Positions 25,021-37,266 of a DNA stretch of 64,000 bases are shown piece by piece. A program made the translations under genes and the position numbers. The stretch lies in the NCBI GenBank assembly GCA_019843655.1, contig JACDQD010000003.1, forward strand, positions 26,152,224 through 26,216,223, in the 5' to 3' direction. This DNA is from Lethocerus indicus. Taxonomy: Eukaryota > Arthropoda > Insecta > Hemiptera > Belostomatidae. Each line of letters starts with the position of its first letter. Positions within the stretch are counted from its first letter, which is position 1. The notes under the pieces were generated by a model. It did not search any database and had not been told where the DNA came from. It saw only the letters and a list, made by a program, of their open reading frames with translations.

Positions 25021-25043
25021 TTTTTGTATTTTTTCAGGTAAGG
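25021..25043 (+). promoter_or_regulatory. Recursive (ratchet) splice-site-like motif
   Basis: A T-rich tract ending TTTTTTCAG is followed immediately by GTAAGG, so one position is both a strong acceptor and a strong donor. This matches the pattern of recursive splice sites known from long introns of Drosophila developmental genes. The first downstream GT donor alternative (ATC then GTAAGT, 25075) would leave a 37-nt exon. Whether a long plus-strand intron covers this site cannot be seen here. Confidence 0.35.
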
Positions 25044-28000
25044 AGATTCCAACTTATGTGTACGTAGTGGTATCGTAAGTTACGTACATAACTAACACCT
25101 AAATCTAGAAGAGGGTTTATTGAATGAATATTGGAAAGGGCGACGTATCATTAACCTACAAATGGTCTTTCCAAGGTCGTATTCTCAGTTACAGTTCCGT
25201 TATAATCCGTTTATATAATTTACTAAATCGCTTTATTTCGGCCCCAAAAAGGGTCTGTCTTTTTTCTTGGCAAATTGATCTCCGCTCTTCTCAATCTCAT
25301 TCTCCCTTCAATTTGCTTCAATCGTGTTATTACCATAAAGGCTAAAATCGGTTGTAATTATATGCAGATTTTGTCCTTATGGCTAATTTTCGAAAAAAAA
25401 GTAGAACTCTTCCAATTATTTTAATTGGACTCTCCCGTTTGAGGGAGTAAGCCTTTGGTCGTGCCGATTGCGTGACAGAAATTTCATTCATTCGAAACGT
25501 TTTATAAAATATCACCAATAGGATTTCGGTGATTTTTGGTGGTTTCTGAAAATACGTAAATATGCTATTATTATAATTTGCCCGGGTATAATTTGATTAC
25601 CGGACTGAAATTAATCGTTGCGAATATTTAATTAAATACTTCAAGGAAACACTACTAGTGAACATATAAAGTTAGGAAAAACAACAGTGCATAATGCGTT
25701 AGTGATATGCATTGATATTTTTACAGGCTACGAAACATTGTATGGGTAACATTCAATGCGTGAAACACTGATTTTCTGGGTTTCGAATGACAAATGAAAA
25801 GATTTCATTAAACAGAATTATTTATTACTTTATAACAGAATATGTATATGTTTTACAAAAAAAATTGTCTACAAGCATGACCGAATTAATTTGCGGGTGT
25901 TGAACAAAACTTTCAGATATATCACTTTTAATTGACTACGGATCAATAGACCAACACTATGAAAATGAGAAGGACTAGTTTATATCGCCAGTGCCTATCG
26001 GGCGCTTGATTATACGCCGACTCACATTCTAATTATATGTTTTAAAAAATGTGGAATGCGACTTACTTAATAGTGAATACAACATTGACTTACGGTCAGT
26101 TTCTTCTATCGCTTCTCCTTCCTTCGCCTACAGATTGTTCTCAAAGGACACTTAATTAACTCTAAATATACTCACCATTAAACACTTTTTTGTTTATTTA
26201 AATTGTAACATTACGATTGGTTTAAGGTACAAAGAACAAATTCAATTGCGCATTTAAATTTCATTCCAAATCAAGCAAAAAGCATTTGATATTTTTGCCT
26301 TGAACGGACTCCGAAATAAAAAAAACAGGCGTACTGTAATAGAAGAGAGTAATAAATATTCATTAAATTTTTTCGGCCTGATAATCGTTAGTTGTGTTAA
26401 TTGATTAAAACGGTTGGGATGCTCGCAGGGGAAATATATTACATAAGCAACCTTGTGTATCGATAATATCAACGCCCCTCCTTTATTTCATGCGTGTAAA
26501 AAATTATGGAAAGCTTAGTGCCGATGCTAATATTCGAAAGCACTTAATTTATGCAACTCGGCGGTCGATGTTTTTTGCTCGTTGATGTTTCAGATATGTA
26601 AAACGAAGTATGTAAAATTTATGCACATACATAGGCAATTTTTTCTTTTCACTAAAGGGATAACTCACCTAATCTCTATCGAACCAGTTTTTATCGCAGT
26701 CTATAGTATTCCCTCGGTCCTCTCTCCATAGTCCTCTCATCCTCCTTTTCTCTTGTCCCCACTTTTATATTTCTAGATTCGGATAGACCGTAAAATCGGT
26801 GGATTAAATTTTAAATTCGTTTCCAAGCATTGTGCGCATCTAGGTCAAACTGAATTTTCGAACAATGGAGAAATAACCCTGAACAAAAATTACTGGGAGA
26901 AATGTCAATTACAGAGTCTCTTTACATTTCATCTCGGAAACTCGTTATCGACTTTCCCCCCGGCTTTAATAAAAGCTGCATTCGTCAAATGACCTTAATT
27001 TCGTATTTCCTAACAAATACAAGTTGACATCCTAATCAAATGGAAACTTTAATTTCTACTAAAGTACTTTGGAAGTGAGTTTATTTTTTATATTGAACTG
27101 TTTCTCCACCCTTGAACAGATTCGCTGTAGCGACATTTATTCAAGCTCGAAATGTAAACTCCAGAAAATGAATGTACGGGCAGTAATGTTATGGTAACCT
27201 ATTGAAAACATCTAATAGAATAGAAATCAACCTGTCGCATTGCCAATGGAACTGTGGCCACCGCAGTGCCGATTGCCAGATGGTGACCAACCGCATTACT
27301 GTTACCATGGAAAGCTAGCTAGACTTATGGGATGTCTCTCTGATGCCAACCTTCTTCTTCTGCGAGTTTTATACAATTGTGCGTTCTTCCTTCCATACTA
27401 TCGTCGGCGATTGATACATTTTATTTTGTAATAATCGAAGGTCGATGAGTCAGATTAGGCTTAAAATTTCCAATTTTAAGCGATGTCGGGTAACAAAGTC
27501 ATTAATAATATATAGTTGCTCATGATTATGTGTTCATTCCTTTTAATAGTCCCAAATGCTAGTTTCATTCAAAAGTTCTAATTGTAGTTCTACAATTACT
27601 AGGAGAATGGTTACGTCCTATGTTCTTCCACTGTGTGTAGGTCCGAATGTTTGATATTTAATGGAAAAGATTCGGAAACACTGCTTCAAACATTAATTCA
27701 CCCGGATTCACTTCGTGCTTTATCATGTTCTGGCTTGTTTCGTAACTAACTTTGTTGTTAGTATGTAACGGAACAGTAGAAGAGTCCAATTCGGACTAGA
27801 AAGCTTTGATAATATTCGTGTCTTTGGAAGACAGCGAAACCGCATGTACATGTACAAACAATTATATTTCCTGCCCAATGCGGGTAAATTTTAATTCAAA
27901 TGATCAAATAACGATCCTCTGAAGCGTACGAATCATTTCATCCGCATTACCTTTCTTTCAGCGAATCTCCTTACGGCGAACGTTGTTGGCGTATTTCACT

Positions 28001-30659
28001 TACCGGAATTTTTATTCAGGTCTAGCTGAAGAAAGGAGTCCGATTGGCGGCGTGGGTGGGGGTTGAATTTACAAGAGACGTCAGAGGATGTGTCGATAAC
28101 AGAGATGTTCGTATTTTTGCCTGCCTTTATAACTGCGGGCCGAGGGAACATGGCTGGGACATTTTATCCCCGAATTTCATCATTGGGCTCCCTCACATTT
28201 TCAATTGGCACCTCTCCGAGTGCGCGTGATGTGTAAGTCAATAATGCCAGCAAAAGGGAGAATAAGGAAAAGAATTTTATTTATAGGCATTCAACAGAAT
28301 CGGTGCTCCCACCTTATTAGTGATAGCAAAACAACATGATTTGATTAGTAGTCCGTACGTCAAAAATGAGGCATTCAGTGACGTACATTTTTATTTAAAT
28401 AATGATTTTAAAAAACCCGTTATTTTGGTTTATTTTTTAATTACTGATTGGATCCTATGTATGGCATTTCGGATTGTAGCCGTGCATCCATATACGACGT
28501 ACAGCGATCTATATCGATAAACTGCTGAATTTTATTATGATTTGAATTACATTTGTTTGTCTTTTAACACTTAATCTACGGCAATACAAAGCGGAATTAT
28601 TTATTCCTTCTTGGTGGATTTAATACGGGGACGTTTGATAATCAGTATATGAATGTAACGAGTAGAATGGAGAAGAATGAGTGATGAAAGAATAACAAGG
28701 TAATCAACTGATCCTGAAGTGGCGCCGCATTTTATCATTCTGAATATTTCATCAAAGCTGAAAAATAATAATTCGTTTTCAAAATTACAGTGTTAATGAA
28801 AATAATTCTCACACGGGAATTTTCAAAGGAGATATCAATATTAAATTAAATTCCAAGAAAGAATTCCGTGCTCTGAGGTTCAAATTTGCTCAGTTCGTTT
28901 CATATGTACATATGTACAGTAATGTATTACTATAGTTTTATTTAATAATGCACTGCAGCTCTTATCTATTTTTAATAATTTAAAGTATATATTTCTATTT
29001 AATTGCTCTTAATTTTTAAGAAGTGAAGTGGTCCAATTTTAATTAATATTCTCTATTCCCTTTTCACTAGCTACATTTTAAAGACCTATTATTTTCTTAG
29101 TCGTTTATTTAAGAACCAATCTCATCCATTGAAAACCCAATACCACTATTACGTTGAGCCAAACCATCGTATTTCTTCTTCTGGAAACAATTTTATTGGA
29201 GATTTTCGCGAGCGATACCAAGCGCGGATGGTTTAGGAACGTCTAAAGTCTATTTTAATCCACATAAAAAAGCTCCACCTCTCACGGGCTAGTTATCATC
29301 TGGCGTTGGGTTACTGGTGTTTGAAAGGGGGAAAACTTTGAGGAAATTGATTAAGTTGTTTGCTTTGCAATTCTCGGCCGGGCTCTACTTTCCATTATCT
29401 CCTCCAACACTTAAAACCGTTTTAAAATTAAGACGTTTGTACCTTAAGTAGTCCGTATATTACAATATCCAACAATGACAGTTGTTTCAAGAAGTTTTTG
29501 GAAGAATTAAATCATTCGTAAATTTGACTTAGGAAAGCTTGGATTTAAATGAATAGGTTGAGGAATTGAGTATTTAGTTCATCCATAACACACTACATTT
29601 TAAAAATGGTGCCAGACGTATCTTGCAAAATTTGATAATGTTGCAAATCTCAAAAGTGAATTATTTGAAATTTCATTATATATGAAAAAAAAATCTGTAG
29701 TAACATGAAGGACCTTCAAATCACTTTCCACATTGTCCGGTATGACATTGGATATACCAATATTTGTACTGTGTTCCTACGCTATTGACCATGTTTATAG
29801 TGCTCTCGTCTCGATGTGTATGCTGTACAGTCAAGGACTTTCCAAGAGCTATACTTAGCTCTCAAAGTACGATTGCAACAGCTCTCCCCAGATAACAAAA
29901 GTTACGTTCATTGTCTCTTATAAAGCATTCAAATAAAAATTATTTCCATTATACCCGAGCTCGTGCACAAGGCGGGGATATTGAAACCTTGACACGATTC
30001 ATGGCGGGCGCTTTGTGCCTGCAAAATCAACGGGTGGTCCCCCCTCCGTACCGGTTATCCTATTAGCTCTAGCCCCTTTCTAACAATACACACCAGACAT
30101 GTTCCCATAGCGTCGTCTTCAGAAACGCTCACTGTGCGATACATTATTGAACATATCTAAGAATCAAACTGGGAGACCTGACACCAGAATCAACAATGAA
30201 TGACTAAAATCTGAAAGGGTCTAGTCAACGTTGCATGGAGAATTTTCTGCCATTATATCCTGTTTTTACTGAATCGCCTTAAATTTATAATTTCCAGCAG
30301 TGATCTACTTTTATCTTCATCAATTTCATTAAATATTTATTATTAAAAATATCTATATAACTATAGATTACTTCAAAAAGTTATCATGAAAATTAATTGA
30401 ATAATTTATGTTAGGATTTCACCCAGTTTTATTATTTCATTCCTGTAGATGGGCATTTATGGAAGTATTGTTTTCATTACTGGTTCTTTACCGTCATTGT
30501 GACATCATCCTTGGGTTTGGTTTGGTCCCGCGAACTTTCCTTAGGGATGGTTTTCTTTGTTTCCGAACAAAGCACCCTCAAAAAACCTTAAACCTTAATC
30601 CACCCTTCCATTAGTGAAAAACCTTTCTTGTGGAGTTATCATAGCGCTGTAAAGTGTTG
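25044..30659. other. AT-rich non-coding stretch
   Basis: No supported gene. It contains a 14-bp palindrome CATATGTACATATG at 28901-28914 and a minus-strand 22-nt segment at 28004-28025 bounded by a strong acceptor and GTAAGT. A GC-richer island at 27240-27420 contains a 62-codon ATG frame starting at 27246 (MELWPPQCRLPDGDQ, with a leucine-rich middle) that I do not recognise. The remainder is unremarkable AT-rich DNA. Confidence 0.55.
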
Positions 30660-31260
30660 TCGTAATAGTGTCCCGGGTTCAAAGATGGTTTCGACGCGTA
30701 CAGCTTTCAAAAGGTATCTTCTGACTGCGTCGTATCCCCGTAGTCTCTGACTTTATCGTAGAGCGGGCACTCGGTCAGCGCTTCGTCCAGTTATTTAACT
30801 TCCCCGACAGACCTCGCCTGTGCAGAGTGACCAGTGCAGGAGGTCGCGGACAGGGCAAATGCGATAGGAACAGTAGGACGAAGCACGTTTGTCGTTCGTG
30901 AAGAAACTAAGTAACGCTTTCCTGTTGACCGGGCGAATCTTTTTTTCCCACCCCCGCGCGGACTTGAATCGGGGCTATTTTAGCGGAGCGATAAATCGCC
31001 AGCCGGCTAAACAGCAGAGGCGGCCCGGGGGATGTTTGTTTGCTTTTCAGAAGGGCTTCGATTTACAGCTGCCATTCGGGAGCGGCGCTCGTAAATAAAT
31101 TTAGCGCGCGTAAATTTACAACGCCGGCTATTTTTCCGTTCCGAGTTCCGCGAACAGAATCCGCAGCTTTGTCTGCCCCGAGCGCGGGCCAGCATAAATC
31201 CGTAGAAATAAAATATCTCTCCCGTCTAAATTCGGCCTCCAATCAAGTCCGCAGGTGAAC
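30660..31260. promoter_or_regulatory. CpG-dense island, possible promoter or exon region
   Basis: GC- and CpG-rich sequence stands out sharply from the surrounding AT-rich DNA. Inside it a very good acceptor (TTTGTTTGCTTTTCAG, ending at 31050) opens into a frame of about 66 codons (starting RASIYSCHSGAAL) that runs to CAG followed by GTGAAC, a mediocre donor at 31254. Both readings, promoter island and exon, are possible; neither has homology support. Confidence 0.3.
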
Positions 31261-33559
31261 TCGTTTATCAAATAATATATTTATAACCGTAAATCGATTA
31301 TTATAACACGGACTAAAATTGACTCGGACTAGCCTATTCCGAGGTCTATGAGAGTCGCACAAATAGATGGTGACGTGTATAAATAATGGAGAGCCACTGG
31401 AATCCATTCCAATATTTAAATTTCCACGGTTGCCATAATTATCGTGGCGCATTATGATTTTTTTATTAAGAAACCAACGGCGAGAATGAATCATGTTCAG
31501 AATTTAAGGTTAAAAGACGCCAGGCAGTTATAAGCATAACTTTCATACATACACACTTGAAGAGAGAATGAACATAAAAAACCAAAACAAAATAACTTTG
31601 TAATCTGCTATTTTACGTAAAACGTTTAAATCACTAATTACTTGCTAATTAACCCACCCTAATATCCGTAAGAATGACTTTGATTACGCGCAACGACTTG
31701 TAGCCCTGTGATCTCGAAATGATCTAATTAACGTTCAGCTACCGGGATATCCGCCCGGTAGTCGGTAGTCGTATTTCAGTCTAAGCATATAATTTTAACG
31801 CTTCGCTCCGAACCCAACACCCGTGTCTAGGGCGTGTTGCGCTAATGCAAATTAAATCTTATTAACGCGTTCCGGCGTAAATTCCTGCCGTCTGTCCCAT
31901 CGGCCGAAGACGGCAGCTCTTCAGGGCCCAGCCAACAATTCAATACACTCCTGCGTCCTTTAACCAAGTTATACATGTCCAATGTTCAGGAACGAGGTTG
32001 CCGAATTTTAATTACAAGCAAACAGCGGCAGTAAGCACGATTTACGGTTTCCATTAATTTTTAATCATAGGTCCCCCCCCTTCACCAGCACCACCATCAC
32101 GCATCAAATAACTTATGGCTTTCTGCGGTCAAAATTATAAGCCACCCCGGCTTGAGGTAAACCTCAACTAAGTGGGAATCCAAAGGATTATCAAATTACC
32201 TGTATTTAATAGCACTTAGGAGACACCAATACTGTTATCTTATAAGATTAATGGAACCTTTTACCTTTCTTATTTTTATATATTCAATACTTTTAATAAC
32301 TTTTCCATTCTAAAATAAAAATAAATAATCTCGATAATTATTTAATATTCCGAGGATTAGTTCCATTTAATCCCATTTGATTTGAAAATATAATTAATTT
32401 TTAGAATCGAACTTAAACAGGGAGCCTATAACAGGGTTCTTTCCAGTAAATCAACGAACGTGGCCTCAGCGAACGTTACAGAATTATTACCAGTTCCCAC
32501 CGATGGACCTCGCGGCGCGTGTTCTTATTTTCAAATTAAAACTGAGTCGGTTGTAGGGGCGGGCCGAGTTCCCGGCGAGTCGTGATGCCTCAGAGAAAAA
32601 TAATCATTTCTCGAAAAACGAAAAAAGAGGTAAAAGTCGGGCTAGGTAGGAAAAAGGAAGGAATCGGAGACGGTGCATCCATCATTGGCTGTGCACAGGG
32701 ATCCACGGCACATAATAACAGGGGGCCAAACACACGACGATGTTTAACTACGATCGGAGTAAAAACGGCGAACAAAGACCCAGAAAATCGTTAAAGGTTA
32801 AGGCCGAAATTTATTGCCCGGTCGATTCGACCCAACTTTATGGGACGGCCCCCATTCACATACTCCCGGAATACCTCAACTTAAACCGGATGGCCTCTTA
32901 AACGCTTTGCAGTATACTGACTTTATTAGTCGTAAAGACAAAAGCTACTGTATAGGAAAAATTGAGCGGCAGAAATTCCAGAATCAATTTAAATACCCGT
33001 AAAATAATAAATAAACGGATAGGGATATTCACATCCACTGATTCATTAAATAAACACCATTTAAACCAAGAATTTAATCGGCTGACCAGTCCATGAAATT
33101 AATTTATGCCCGTTGTTAGACTAAAGCATAAAAATTATTGGAATGATAAACGGGACAACAATTTTGTTGCACAGATGATTCGGTTATCATTTTCACATCA
33201 AAATGTTATACCGTCTTGATCTGAAACAACTTGATTTCAATATTAACTACGCAAGTTTCTCCCGTCATTTTAATAAACATGATATTATTGCCACATGAAA
33301 TTTCAGTGAATGTCAAGTGACTTAATTGCTTCGCGCGATTATTGACGGCATAAAACTGGTTAAATGACTTTTATTGTAAACGTGATGCTAGGTTGTTTTA
33401 TTTAATTAGAAGTTAATTGTTTCTTTACCGAAATTTCGAAACAATTGTCAATTAATATACGTTTTTAATTACTGTAGGAACTTAATATAAATTTCAAACG
33501 ATTTTCCGGTTTATATGAGAGGGACGGTAGAGAAGAGTTTCCGATTTTTTGTATGACTA
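31261..33559. other. Non-coding stretch, mixed composition
   Basis: No gene is supported. A perfect 8-bp inverted repeat (CTACCGGG / CCCGGTAG) lies at 31739-31761, and an octamer-like TAATGCAAATTA near 31844 resembles a POU/homeodomain site. GC-richer patches at 31.74-32.1 and 32.46-32.9 kb contain only short unrecognised frames. Confidence 0.5.
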
Positions 33560-34197
33560 ATTCAGTTTATCCTTCGGTAGATCATCGCGAAGAGCGGGTG
33601 TACTACCGTTAGCTCGGACACCCTCGTCGGTATAGGCTCGCAGGGGGAGAATCCTAAAAAGGGGCTTACTTAAGTGCAAAATCGTTTTGTCGTTATAAAC
33701 TGCATATTGCATTCTGAAACGGGGAGGTACCTGCAGTGCCGGGCGTGATGCCTCGGTGGTGGGAGAGACAGAGAGAGAGGGAGAGATGGAAGCAACGTGC
33801 GAGAGAAAAAGAAAGAATGAGCTCTAAGAGTGGGGCCTTCTACCAACCGGTCCGCGGGCCCAGTCTCCGCTCAGCCAAGGCGCAGCCAACAGCCGAAACT
33901 TTCGACGCCTCTCCAAAAGAGGAGTTTACATCTTGCCGTTAACGTTACCCCCGAAAATCCCGTTCTCCATCCCGGGGGAGTATTCCCCCCCGCTCCCGTC
34001 CCCGCCCCCGCCCCCGCCCTTCAGCTCCGCAGTTCGCAGCGGCGACGAGGACAATCGAAAGTGGACGCGAGTCGCGTTGAAACTGAGAGTCGCGAAACCG
34101 GTTCTTCCCCTCGCCCGAAGACGACTCCTTATGTCGCGCCTTCCCCCAGGATTTGGCCAACCCCGAAATCCAGCAGAATTGTGCTTCCATTACAGTG
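33560..34197 (+). promoter_or_regulatory. GC-rich, GAGA-containing putative promoter region
   Basis: CpG-rich sequence with a GAGA block at 33761-33786, an extended C-rich tract at 33985-34019 (quadruplex-capable on the minus strand) and a perfect AACCGGTT at 34096-34103. It leads directly into an initiator-like TTCAGTG and an AGTG-rich leader. GAGA repeats upstream of an initiator are a known feature of arthropod developmental promoters. Frames here (64 codons from the ATG at 33748; about 140 codons from a GTG at 33830) are probably incidental. Confidence 0.35.
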
Positions 34198-34380
34198 TTC
34201 AGTGTTTATAAGTGTGTTGGTTTTTTTGTTATTACTATATAATTTTTTTTAATAAGTGTGGAGTAATAAGAAATAGTGAGCAGTGGGCGAAAACCATTTT
34301 TCAAAAAAGGAATCAGTTATGATACTCGAGGACCTTCTACAATGCCGGAAGGAAAACAATGGATTTTTCCTAAGACGCAG
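34198..34380 (+). other. Candidate first exon: 5' UTR, start codon(s) and donor
   Basis: TTCAGTG (34198-34204) matches the arthropod initiator. The leader repeats AGTG motifs, as insect 5' UTRs often do. ATGs occur at 34319 and 34342, and the segment ends CAG followed by GTCAGT, a good donor at 34381. From the second ATG the peptide is MPEGKQWIFPKTQ with a phase-0 junction; from the first it is MILEDLLQCRKENNGFF with phase 2. The gene is not identified; later exons are not visible in the next 30 kb, consistent with a long first intron or with a false call. Confidence 0.33.
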
Positions 34381-35183
34381 GTCAGTCCCTACTAAAATCT
34401 CTCTCTTTCCTAGTCATCGTGCGAATTTACGCGATTAAACACCTCCGCATTATGCACTCTTCCGGAAATTACGATTGTATCGATTATGCGTCGATTTTGA
34501 GGAAGCCCGTCTCACTAATTATCCTTTGAATAGTTAAACACTGTTAATCTAATACGAATTATGCAGCGAGGTACCTCGATTAACATTTCGACCCTGTATA
34601 GATATTAGGGATACTGTGATTCAACTTCAATTTTCAGCTTAACCTTACCATAATCTTGTAGAATGATAAAAGCGACTGAGCGTGAAAGAAAATAAATTTA
34701 TGTACGAAAACGTACGTTTTACACTATTTAAAGCAGGGGGTGTAACCCCAGTTCATCATTCATGAAAGCGCTAATATTAAATAGTCTTTAGTATGACAAG
34801 TTGTTCTTACAGTTTATTGCACTAAATAAGCGAAGAAATTAAAACTCAGAAGTTTGTTTTAATTGTTTCACGGTTTTCCAATAATTAAACAGTATGGGTG
34901 GTAAGCTTGTCACTCTCGCAGACACATTTCCTTCCCTTATTTAGACGTTTAAGGGTAGCTGGTTGATATAACAGAGCTCTCCAATATTTAATTCTATTAT
35001 GAATGAATTTCGCGAGTTAATTTCACAATCTCTCCATTGCTAGTGTATTCGGTGAAACGAGGGTACTTAAATAGAACGAAACAAATCGAATCATCGAATA
35101 ATTTCCCTGTACAGGGATGTGGAATGGTCGTGGCCTAGGTTGGCGAAACTCATTAACTAAAACCCTTTAATGGTGGGCATTAT
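34381..35183. other. Non-coding; possible start of a long first intron
   Basis: AT-rich, with no open frame of note. If the upstream donor is real this is the 5' part of its intron. Confidence 0.4.
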
Positions 35184-35208
35184 GGAGGGAGAGGGAGAGG
35201 GAGAGGGA

Positions 35209-35275
<67 letters not shown>
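35184..35275. repeat. (GGGAGA)n then (GA)n tract
   Basis: Four to five GGGAGA units (a perfect G-quadruplex pattern) pass into about 60 bp of pure GA repeat. GA repeats of this length bind GAGA-type factors in arthropods and can form triplex DNA. The apparent protein frames across it are low-complexity artefacts. Confidence 0.95.
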
Positions 35276-35276
<1 letters not shown>

Positions 35277-35327
35277 CTCTCGGATGACAGAGGTTGGGCT
35301 TTGTGGGGCCCGGCGGTCGGTCACTGG

Positions 35328-35366
35328 CCTCCTCCACCTCCTCCTCCTCCTCCCCCTCCCCCCGCG
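35328..35366. repeat. (CTC)n pyrimidine tract
   Basis: CTC/CCT repeats merge into CCCCCTCCCCCC. The tract lies about 50 bp after the GA repeat and is of opposite strand asymmetry, so the two could pair or form a cruciform/triplex structure. Confidence 0.85.
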
Positions 35367-37248
35367 GCCAGCACAATTGCATATTTATTAGCACATTTCA
35401 GTTTCGATTTTATGGCTCGTTTGAAACGCCTTTATGTATTCAGATATAAATGTTCTCGTAATTCTCAATCAGCGGTCAAGCGAGAGCCCACTTTCGAATT
35501 CGGCCTTACAATAGAGAAAATTAGATATGCACACAACGGACCTTGATCTTGAAATGCTATTTCTACTATGAGCAACAGTTGGAATGTCAGTACTGCTTAT
35601 TATTTCTCGTTTTGATTTCTTATATGAATATCATTATTATTATTTAACAACATACATAAAATCACTTAAAGCAGCGACATTCAATATATTTCTACCTAAT
35701 CCATTTGTATACAGGGCTTGAAGTGACCTGATGGAGGTAGGGTTTATAAATCCATTATTGAAAACGATTGCTAATGATGTCTCTGATTTAAATGTATTGT
35801 TAATATTACAATTATTTATATTTTTTCGTTCGAAATCAGTATTTCTCATTGACTCAATCGAAATTGTTGGCACTGTTATTACTGGAGCTCATTATTTTCG
35901 AAAAGGTTTTTCTTTTTACCTACACATATATGCACACTTCGAATTCACCGCTATCGATTCACCACTTTCTGAATAAATAAACACGCCGAAGATTTTAAGT
36001 GTATTTTATGTTGTGTATTTTTCTCGTGGGATTCGCGAATACATGGCTTAGATCTCAAGAAACACATGATTAATCAAAATGATATAATCATATGATATGC
36101 AAAATATTATTGTCAGCAATTTTCCAAAATTCAATAGTTTTTTTAATAAAATTGATCTTTATTCTCTCTTAGCCACGGTTTAGGCATATTTTTCAAAAAG
36201 TGGATTGATAATTAAGTATATACGTATGTGTGTCTTTTTTAAAAAAATGTCTACCGGCCTGTTTATAATATCGGCTAATTAAAAAATAAATTATTCTTAT
36301 ACTTAAGAGGAGGTCCTCACATTAGACTGTTAATTTAATAATAAATTTGTACATGTCACTGTTACGCAGTAATAAGAAAAACTACTAATGTCTGAAATAT
36401 ACCCGTTCCCACGTAACCCTTCGTTATATGTGATGGAAAATGCCTACACCTGTTTCGGCGCTTTACATTTTCAATATTCGACGTTTCGTTATTGAGAACA
36501 AATATTGCATATCTGATTAATTCAATTCCGTTCCTGTAATATTTTTGAGAGTTAACATAACTCTGAGGGTGTTATTCTGTACGGTAACGTCGTCCTAATG
36601 TAACCAATACGCAATTTTATCCAATTTACTATTTATTTGATGATTGGAAAATTATGGCCTTTATACAAAGATTCGTTTTTCTGAATAGAACGATTAGTGT
36701 GAGCTGTATGCCCCCACTATATAATACCAAAGTTTCTATCCAATTTACAAAAATTGCTGGGTTCGATTGGGTTGCTCTCTCACCTTCTGCAATTCCACCT
36801 TCTGGAAAAAAGTTAAAAGATGTAATATAATTTTTGTTATCATTTAAAATAATTTAGTCATTTAGTAATTGTATAGTGATCGATTTCAACAGAAGGAGGT
36901 GATATTTATGTGGAAAATTTGAATAACTTTAAAATGCCGATAAGCCTCAAGTTGTAGTCGGCTGGGAGCAGAACCCAGGCTTATATTGTTAAAGCTTATG
37001 GTTGAGCCCAAGACCGGTTCCGAGGCCGGTGCCACAGACTTGCCGTTAGAGCTTTTATAACGACCCCGCGCTGTTTAATATTTAAATCTTCATTTTAAAA
37101 TTTGCTTAAACTGGTTCGCGAACTGAAAAGGCGTCAACACCTGCTCTCCGCTAGCGTCTGCCAACCCGTCCTACAGTACGTCTGCAATAATTACATTAGC
37201 ATTTCTCTATCATAATATGGGAAATATATATGTGTTTATACACATGTG

Positions 37249-37266
37249 CACACACACGCACACACA
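37249..37266. repeat. (CA)n microsatellite
   Basis: Short CA repeat with one CG interruption. Confidence 0.85.

Noticed and set aside
21616..29490. 16-bp match ATGACAGTTGTTTCAA at about 21616 and 29475
   Set aside because: Roughly one such 16-bp match is expected by chance in a 64-kb AT-rich window, and flanks do not align.
33830..34252. 140-codon plus-strand frame, proline/serine/arginine-rich with a hydrophobic tail
   Set aside because: It opens with GTG and has no in-frame ATG; it lies in GC-rich putative promoter/leader DNA, where long chance frames are expected.
35167..35394. Serine/leucine- and glutamate/arginine-repeat frames
   Set aside because: They are translations of the GA/CT microsatellite.
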